Position numbers and translations under genes: made by a program. From NCBI GenBank assembly GCA_964558465.1, contig CAZLEF010000019.1:1-64000 (forward strand): 64,000 bases of DNA. The letters are read 5' to 3'. The stretch comes from JACJYC01 sp964558465. Its GTDB lineage: Bacteria > Bacteroidota > Bacteroidia > Chitinophagales > Saprospiraceae. Numbering within the stretch: position 1 is the first letter of the stretch; every line of letters starts with the position of its first letter. A model generated the notes under the pieces. It ran no database searches. It was given only the letters and a program-made list of their open reading frames with translations, and was not told the DNA's origin. Positions 59,152 through 64,000 of this stretch are shown piece after piece.

Positions 59152-60240
59152 TTGCCGATCAAAAAAGAAATTGTCATTACCCGCCAAAAGGCGGGCAGAA
59201 CCCTTGAACTCGAAGGCCGGACCTGGCGGTATTTCAGCGGCGCTCACTATCTGGGTATCCAGGCCGACCCTGAATTTGCCGAATTGGTCACAGAGGGCCT
59301 TTCCATCTGGGGCGCTCATTTTGGAGGCTCCCGGCGTTCCAATTTGCGCCTGAGCATTTTTGAAGAGTCCGAAAACCTGTTGGCCGGCTATTGCGGTGCG
59401 GAAGCTGCGTTGATCCTGTCGAGCGGCTCGCTGGCCGGACAAATGTTGTTGCATCACCTCCAATCCACCGACCATTTGTATTGCGCGCCCAACGTCCATC
59501 CCGCATTGTGTTTGCCAGGAACGGCGCCTGCGGCAGGGTGGGGGAGTTGGCTGGAAACCCTGTTGAGGGACGCCCCGACCTGGAAACGACCGGTTTCCCT
59601 GATCCTCAACCGGATGGACCCGCTGCTCGCCCGGACAGCGCCGCTGGATTGGCTGGAGGCTTTGCCATCCGGGGTTTCGTACCGGTTGATCGTCGATGAT
59701 TCCCATTATCTGGGGGTGTTGGGGGCAAATGGCGGGGGCAGTTACAGCGATTTGAAACTGCCGCCCAATTTCGGGCTGGTCGTGGTCAGTTCCCTGGGAA
59801 AAGCCCTGGGGTTGCCGGCGGGTGTTATTTTAGGATCGTCGGAATTGATCAACCGGCTTTGGGGCAGTTCGCTGTTTGGCGGGGCTTCACCTCCACCGCC
59901 CGCTTATTTGCACGCATTCGTCCGGGGCCGGGATATTTACCAGGCGGCCCGCGCCCGTTTGCAGGCAAGGATAAATGAATGGGAAAATTTTATCGCCGGA
60001 CTTGGACTTTTTTCCAGTTTTCCAGGCTTCCCGGTTTATTACACCCGGCATAATGAACTGGCGGCCTTTTTGGAAAAATACCAGGTATTGATCTCCAGTT
60101 TTCCTTATCCCAGTCCGGATGATCCATTGGTTACGCGCGTGATCCTGAATGCCCTGCATACTTCGGAGGATTTGGGTTACCTGGCATTATGTTTGAAGGA
60201 GTTTGTTTTGGGGACCACTAAGAGCGCTGGGGGCCACTAA
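59152..60240 (+). CDS. PLP-dependent alpha-oxoamine synthase-like aminotransferase
   Basis: 362 residues if started at TTG 59152 (4 bp after the EAD gene); no good ATG is near, so the start is uncertain. The fold type I core resembles BioF/Kbl: YFSGAHYLGIQADPEFAEL, GGSRRSNLRLSIFEESENLL, the aspartate for the PLP ring in IVDDSHYLGVLG (about 180-190), and the Schiff-base lysine in SSLGKALGLPAG (about 209). It is shorter than BioF (about 385) and the C-terminal domain is abbreviated. It probably condenses an amino acid with an acyl-CoA or is a related decarboxylating enzyme. The last residues (GTTKSAGGH) are coded by an 'accactaag' repeat. Confidence 0.78.
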   Translation: MPIKKEIVITRQKAGRTLELEGRTWRYFSGAHYLGIQADPEFAELVTEGLSIWGAHFGGSRRSNLRLSIFEESENLLAGYCGAEAALILSSGSLAGQMLLHHLQSTDHLYCAPNVHPALCLPGTAPAAGWGSWLETLLRDAPTWKRPVSLILNRMDPLLARTAPLDWLEALPSGVSYRLIVDDSHYLGVLGANGGGSYSDLKLPPNFGLVVVSSLGKALGLPAGVILGSSELINRLWGSSLFGGASPPPPAYLHAFVRGRDIYQAARARLQARINEWENFIAGLGLFSSFPGFPVYYTRHNELAAFLEKYQVLISSFPYPSPDDPLVTRVILNALHTSEDLGYLALCLKEFVLGTTKSAGGH

Positions 60241-60261
60241 GTCTCCCGCTCTCACCCTCTC

Positions 60262-60732
60262 TCACCCTCTCACTATACTCTCCAGATCCGCCGGGGAATA
60301 AGCGATGGACTTCAGCGTTTTGTGATCATCGGCCCGGTACACCAGGAATACGTCGCCGGATTGTTTGATATAACACTCGAAGCCCTTGGTTTTTTTGTAA
60401 TAATGGGCGGTGGCCTCGGCTTCTTCCAGCGTCCGGCAGGTTTTGCTCATATTGGAGCGCTGCACTTCGTCGAAGAGGGCGCGGAATTTTTCGCCCAGGC
60501 CAAATTCCAGGACGGCGCCCGACAAAACGTATTGTATATCGCAGAGCGCATCAGCTACCCCCACAATATCCTTGTTTTCGATGGCTTCCTCCAGTTCTTT
60601 TAGCTCTTCAGCGATCAGGTTGACCCGCAGCCGGCAGCGTTCCTCAGCAGGGATTACCGGGTGCGGTTCGATCGGGTGGTGAAAAGTGCGGTGAAAATCG
60701 GCGACCTGGTTGAGGGCGTCCAGTTGATCCAT
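60262..60732 (-). CDS. MazG-like all-alpha NTP pyrophosphohydrolase
   Basis: 156 residues from the ATG at 60732 (MDQLDALNQVADFHRTFHHP); the ATGs at 60792 and 60837 lie in a hairpin region and add no homology. The metal-binding pattern EELKELEEAIENKD...DALCDIQYVL (E-x2-E-x(n)-D-x2-D, about 50-78) is the signature of the all-alpha NTP-PPase (MazG/PRA-PH/dUTPase-like) superfamily. Family members hydrolyse nucleotides to the monophosphate and pyrophosphate, often in house-cleaning. The C-terminal segment (GFECYIKQSGDVFLVYRADD) is an extra short beta tail. Stand-alone gene. Confidence 0.85.
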   Translation of the reverse strand: MDQLDALNQVADFHRTFHHPIEPHPVIPAEERCRLRVNLIAEELKELEEAIENKDIVGVADALCDIQYVLSGAVLEFGLGEKFRALFDEVQRSNMSKTCRTLEEAEATAHYYKKTKGFECYIKQSGDVFLVYRADDHKTLKSIAYSPADLESIVRG

Positions 60733-60803
60733 ATTGGGTGGTTTTTGGGGGTAAAGATAGGGAAGGCGGGGGAAAAGGCAATTGAAATTCATGATCCAAT
60801 CGG

Positions 60804-60839
60804 GGTTGAGCCCTGCCCGCATTGCAACAGGGCTCAACC
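60804..60839. repeat. perfect 12-bp inverted repeat
   Basis: ggttgagccctg (60804-60815) and cagggctcaacc (60828-60839) with a 12-bp loop, in front of the MazG-like gene and upstream of 60975. It resembles another dispersed palindrome type. No T-run. Confidence 0.75.
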
Positions 60840-60974
60840 TGCTTATTCCTTTATTCTCGCAATTTTTAAGGTTTTGGTCATATTTGTGCTTTCAAACCTA
60901 ATAACGAACCATCCCTTCGCCCGCCCGGCCTACGGCTCGTTCGGGTAAAAATCAATCGAACCAATTTTAACTAC

Positions 60975-61424
60975 ATGCTCCTCCTAAAATCCCTCCTGGC
61001 CTTCCTCCTCCTCCCCTGCGTCGTCGCTGGGCTCATCCCCTGGCTGCTGGCGCCGGAAGGTTCGATCCGGCCATTCGGCTGGTCGTGGTCGGTATTGTTG
61101 GCAGGTATGGTCATCCTGGTCTGGTGCGTGCGCGATTTTTACGTGGCCGGGAAAGGCACCCTGGCGCCCTGGGCCCCGCCCCAAAAACTGGTGACGACAG
61201 GCCTGTACCGCTATACCCGCAACCCGATGTACATCGGCGTATTGACCATTGTCCTGGGCTGGAGCCTGCTGACGGGTTATTGGCCGATGACCGCCTACTT
61301 CCTGGTCCTGGCCATTATTTTCCACCTCAGGGTGTTGTATTATGAGGAACCGCAGATGCGGAAACGGTTTCCGGAAGAGTGGGAATCTTACGCCGGCAAA
61401 ACGCCGAGATGGATAAGCGGTTGA
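60975..61424 (+). CDS. isoprenylcysteine carboxyl methyltransferase-family membrane protein
   Basis: 149 residues with about four membrane helices (LLLKSLLAFLLLPCVVAG, WSVLLAGMVILVWCV, YIGVLTIVLGWSLLTGYWP, MTAYFLVLAIIFHLRVLYY). The family signature GLYRYTRNPMYIG (about 75-87) and the C-terminal EPQMRKRFPEEWESYAGKTPRW are those of the bacterial ICMT/PEMT group, which methylates unknown lipid-like or cysteine substrates with S-adenosylmethionine. The precise substrate is not known. Its stop codon TGA begins the word-repeat hairpin shared with the convergent E2 gene. Confidence 0.85.
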   Translation: MLLLKSLLAFLLLPCVVAGLIPWLLAPEGSIRPFGWSWSVLLAGMVILVWCVRDFYVAGKGTLAPWAPPQKLVTTGLYRYTRNPMYIGVLTIVLGWSLLTGYWPMTAYFLVLAIIFHLRVLYYEEPQMRKRFPEEWESYAGKTPRWISG

Positions 61425-61513
61425 AATGTAAAATGTAAAAGACTAAATGCAAAATTTAAAAGTGGACTGCCCACTTTTACATTTTGCATTTTAAATTTTG
61501 CATTTTACATTTC
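61421..61513. repeat. hairpin of 'aaatgtaaaatg / cattttacattt' words
   Basis: The 5' arm gaaatgtaaaatgtaaaag...aatgcaaaatttaaaagtgg (61423-61464) pairs with ccacttttacattttgcattttaaattttgcattttacatttc (61471-61513). Both flanking stop codons (plus-strand TGA 61422-61424 and minus-strand TAA at 61505-61507) lie in the arms. Confidence 0.9.
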
Positions 61514-62824
61514 CCGTTTAGGGTCAAACCCTTCCAGGTAATCCGCCACCCGCCGCAGGAACGACCCGCCCAGGAACCCGTCCACCACCCGGTGGTCGTA
61601 GGAGAGGGACAGGAACATCATCTGCCGCACGGCAATCAGGTCGCCGTATTCGGTTTCCACCACGGCCGGCTTTTTGCGGATGGCGCCGGTGGCCATGATG
61701 GCCGCCTGGGGCTGGTTGATGATCGGGGTACCCATGACATTGCCGAAGGTGCCGACATTGGTCAGGGTAAAGGTGCCGTCCTGGATCTCTTCCGGTTTGA
61801 GTTTGCCGGTTCGGGCCCGCTCCGCCAGGTCGTTGACCACTTTGGTGAGGCCAGCCAGATTCAGCTGATCGGCGCCTTTGATAACCGGAACGATGAGGTT
61901 GCCGCTGGGCAGCGCGGTCGCCATACCGATGTTCACGTCTTTTTTGACGATGATCCGGGTTCCGTCGACCGATACATTGATCATCGGAAAATCGCGGATG
62001 GCTTTGGCTACGGCCTCTACAAAAATGGGCGTGAAAGTGATCTTTTCGTTGTACCGTTTCAGGTATTCGTCCTTCACCCGGTTGCGCCAGTTGACCAGGT
62101 TGGTCACGTCGGCTTCAACAAAGGAAGTGACATGGGGCGAGGTATGTTTGGAGTGCACCATGTGTTCCGCGATGAGCTTGCGCATCCGGTCCATTTCCAC
62201 GATCTCCACATTGCCCGACAAACTGACGGCTGGAGGTGCAGCGGATTGCGGCGCCGGTTTGGCAACCGCCGGTTGGGGCGCGGCTGCGGGCGGTTCCTCC
62301 CGGTTTTCCACGTAGGCCAGAATGTCCTTTTTGGTAACCCGGCCGTGCATACCGGATCCCGGAACCTGTTCCAGTTCCTGCATGCTGATCTTTTCGGTTT
62401 TGGCGATATTGCGGACCAGGGGTGAATAAAACCGGCCGCTTTCGCCGACGGCATGGGGGGCTGCGGCAGGCTCGTTCACAGGCAGATCCGTCGCTTTCTC
62501 CTTCGAGTGGCCATTGGAAGTGATTTCCCGGACAGGGTTTTCCGAAGCCACAGAAGGGGACGCAAGGGGCTGGTTTCCTTCACCTTCCGTAGCAATGACC
62601 GCAATTACTTTTCCGATCGCTACGGTATCATTTTCCTGGAAGAGGATCTCCACGATCTTTCCGCTGATCGGCGAAGGCACTTCGGAGTCTACCTTGTCGG
62701 TCGCAATTTCAAGGATGGTTTCATCCACCTCTACAGAGTCGCCTACCTGCTTGTTCCACTTCAGGATGGTTGCTTCCATGATGCTTTCGCCCATTTTGGG
62801 CATGATCAACTCTACTTTCGCCAT
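61505..62824 (-). CDS. dihydrolipoamide acyltransferase (E2) of a 2-oxo acid dehydrogenase complex
   Basis: 439 residues from the ATG at 62824 (MAKVELIMPKMGESI); the frame to 62866 adds 14 residues coded by palindromic repeats. The lipoyl domain has its lipoyl lysine at 44 (EIATDKVDSEVPSP), and an Ala/Pro linker follows. The E3/E1-binding domain is FYSPLVRNIAKTEKISMQEL...GSGMHGRVTKKDILAYVEN (about 134-170). The catalytic domain (about 215-439) has the active site SLSYDHRVVDGFLGG with His411 and the upstream DVTNLVNWRN...FTPIFVEAVAKAI. Its composition fits a branched-chain or general 2-oxo acid dehydrogenase E2. E1 and E3 are not in the window. It transfers the acyl group to CoA in the cytoplasm. 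Confidence 0.93.
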   Translation of the reverse strand: MAKVELIMPKMGESIMEATILKWNKQVGDSVEVDETILEIATDKVDSEVPSPISGKIVEILFQENDTVAIGKVIAVIATEGEGNQPLASPSVASENPVREITSNGHSKEKATDLPVNEPAAAPHAVGESGRFYSPLVRNIAKTEKISMQELEQVPGSGMHGRVTKKDILAYVENREEPPAAAPQPAVAKPAPQSAAPPAVSLSGNVEIVEMDRMRKLIAEHMVHSKHTSPHVTSFVEADVTNLVNWRNRVKDEYLKRYNEKITFTPIFVEAVAKAIRDFPMINVSVDGTRIIVKKDVNIGMATALPSGNLIVPVIKGADQLNLAGLTKVVNDLAERARTGKLKPEEIQDGTFTLTNVGTFGNVMGTPIINQPQAAIMATGAIRKKPAVVETEYGDLIAVRQMMFLSLSYDHRVVDGFLGGSFLRRVADYLEGFDPKREM

Positions 62825-62836
62825 TGGTTTTATTTT

Positions 62837-62990
62837 GTACAGCCGACCTCTGGTCGGCGTTTTCAACTTGTACCGCCGACCTCTGGTCGGCGCTTTTATT
62901 CAATTGAGTTCCCCGACCGGAGGTCGGGGGTACTATGCCTCGGGTCGGGTTCACTTAATCGAGTGTCCCCCGACCGGAGGTCGGGGGTAC
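62837..62990. repeat. four palindromic elements in opposed pairs
   Basis: gccgacctctggtcggc occurs at 62842-62858 and 62875-62891, each preceded by gtac. ccccgaccggaggtcgggg occurs at 62911-62929 and 62968-62986, each followed by gtactat. The second pair is the reverse complement form of the first, including the gtac edge. They occupy the leader of the E2 gene. Confidence 0.9.
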
Positions 62991-63033
62991 TATTTGGGCC
63001 AGATTCCGCAAAAATAGCGGAATTTCGCCACCC

Positions 63034-64000
63034 TCACAAAGATTTCTGCTCCATCGGGTAATGACGGTTCAAAAACCGACGCAGAAAATCCAATGCCCGC
63101 ACTGCTGCAAAATCGATATTCCGGCGCCGGTCGCGGCCGGCCAGAACTTTCAGCGTTTCCACCCGCTGCGTATCGGCGACAGCTATCCAGATCGTGCCCA
63201 CCGGCTTTTCGGGTGTGCCCCCGTCCGGGCCCGCAATCCCGGATATGGAGACGGCAATCCCGGCCTCGATCGCGTGCAGGGCGCCGGCGGCCATTTCCCG
63301 CACAGTTTCCTCGCTGACGGCGCCATGAGTTTCCAGTGTACCGGCTTTCACGCCCAGCCGCATTTGTTTGACCTCATTGGCGTAGGCGATCACCGACCCT
63401 TTGAAATACCTGGAAGAACCCGCCACGGAGGTGATCAGGTGGGCCAGATAGCCGCCGGTGCAACTTTCCGCCGTTGCGAGAAACAATCCACGGTCCAGCA
63501 GCATTTGACCGACGGCAGCTTCCAGGGTAGTGTCGTCATATCCGAAGATCAGTTCGGGGATGAGTGCGACCAGCCGGCTTTTCAGATCGTCCAGGGTCCG
63601 GTTGAGGCGGGCCTCGTCGTCATCCCGGCCGGTGAGGCGGAGCCGGACCTGGCCCAGCGACGGCAGGTAAGCCAGTTTGACATTAGCCGGAAGACTTTCT
63701 TCGAAACCCGAGATCCGTTCGGCGATGAAAGATTCCCCTTCTCCGGAGGTCAGGATGGTGCGATGCCCGATCGGTTTGCCCCTGAAACGGGCCTTGAGCC
63801 GGGGCAACACCTCATTTTCCATCAGGTATTGCATTTCGTAAGGCACCCCCGGCATGGAAACCAGCACTTTCCCGGCCTGGTCGAACCACATTCCCGGGGC
63901 GGTGCCCATTTTATTGTTCAGGATCTCCGCGTTGGCCGGCATATAACATTGTTCCCTGAAAGCGTCGGTCATGGTGCGGTTATACCGCAACAGTACCCTT
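63034..64000 (-). CDS. cinA: CinA-family protein (nicotinamide-nucleotide amidase domain), 5' end cut by window
   Basis: The open frame continues beyond 64000, so the N-terminal part of the MoCF-like domain is missing. Visible are its end (YMPANAEILNNKMGTAPGMW, MPGVPYEMQYLME), the middle domain (GEGESFIAERISGFEESLPA...LGQVRLRLTGR) and the complete C-terminal CinA/PncC domain (FLATAESCTGGYLAHLITSV, YANEVKQMRLGVKAGTLETH GAVSEE, ISGIAGPDGGTPEKPVGTIW). Full-length CinA is about 415 residues, so roughly 95 residues are outside. The PncC domain deamidates NMN; full CinA may also have ADP-ribose pyrophosphatase activity. The stop lies near the window's repeats at 62837-62990. Confidence 0.95.
   Translation of the reverse strand, partial: RVLLRYNRTMTDAFREQCYMPANAEILNNKMGTAPGMWFDQAGKVLVSMPGVPYEMQYLMENEVLPRLKARFRGKPIGHRTILTSGEGESFIAERISGFEESLPANVKLAYLPSLGQVRLRLTGRDDDEARLNRTLDDLKSRLVALIPELIFGYDDTTLEAAVGQMLLDRGLFLATAESCTGGYLAHLITSVAGSSRYFKGSVIAYANEVKQMRLGVKAGTLETHGAVSEETVREMAAGALHAIEAGIAVSISGIAGPDGGTPEKPVGTIWIAVADTQRVETLKVLAGRDRRRNIDFAAVRALDFLRRFLNRHYPMEQKSL

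Noticed and set aside
60733..60837. Longer start for the MazG-like gene
   Set aside because: The extra residues come from a perfect inverted repeat, and family homology begins at the ATG at 60732.
62825..62866. 14-residue extension of E2
   Set aside because: It is encoded by palindromic repeats; MAKVELIMPKMGE is the normal lipoyl-domain start.

Overview
The window looks like a chromosomal segment of a Bacteroidota bacterium, most likely a member of the Saprospiria (Lewinella/Haliscomenobacter-like). Four things point there. Three proteins carry C-terminal type IX secretion (Por/T9SS) sorting domains. Several promoters fit the Bacteroidota TTTG / TAnnTTTG consensus. ECF sigma/anti-sigma operons and DUF4097 proteins are present, and there is an EAD11-like protein. 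The species assignment is inference. Housekeeping anchors are pyruvate carboxylase (5978-9436, -), adenylosuccinate synthetase (11577-12860, +), tRNA-His (51894-51967, +), a 2-oxo acid dehydrogenase E2 subunit (61505-62824, -) and a CinA homologue cut by the right edge (63034-64000, -).

Layout. 1-5.9 kb: a secreted alpha/beta hydrolase, a c-type-haem/VCBS lipoprotein, an ECF sigma factor with a small partner, a 48-residue double-glycine peptide, a large family protein of unknown function and a small LuxR-type HTH protein. 6-13.6 kb: pyc, a secreted M43 metalloprotease, purA and a lipoprotein. 13.6-20 kb: a Uma2 remnant, about 0.8 kb of non-coding DNA containing a canonical promoter, and a giant secreted protein with dockerin-like and cohesin-like parts. 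20-25 kb: a sigma / HEAT anti-sigma / DUF4097 / DUF4097 operon, a glycosyltransferase remnant and an OmpA-family protein.

25.2-44.7 kb is the most unusual part. Six very large, tightly packed genes on the minus strand start with a PGRP-type amidase and an M23 peptidase with a peptidoglycan-binding domain. They continue with a huge beta-rich DUF6603-like protein and three giant proteins of unknown function, the last of which carries an N-terminal 7-repeat propeller. None has a recognisable signal peptide. The set reads as a multi-protein assembly that meets peptidoglycan, but no phage-tail, sheath or secretion ATPase genes are seen.

45-64 kb: an FtsX-type permease, a BamA/TamA-like outer-membrane protein, lipoproteins, tRNA-His with a clean promoter and terminator, an SRPBCC protein, an Rpn-type nuclease with a 24-bp tandem repeat, a second member of the large unknown family, a lipoprotein / EAD11-TM / PLP-enzyme operon, a MazG-like protein, an isoprenylcysteine-methyltransferase-like protein, E2 and CinA.

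A second theme runs through the window. Many intergenic gaps contain short degenerate 'word' repeats, with a different or recurring 7-10 bp word at each locus, usually arranged as long imperfect hairpins. The arms often contain the stop codons of flanking genes and sometimes encode the last residues. Separately, GC-rich palindromic elements occur between genes, and two copies appear to sit in frame inside an ECF sigma factor.
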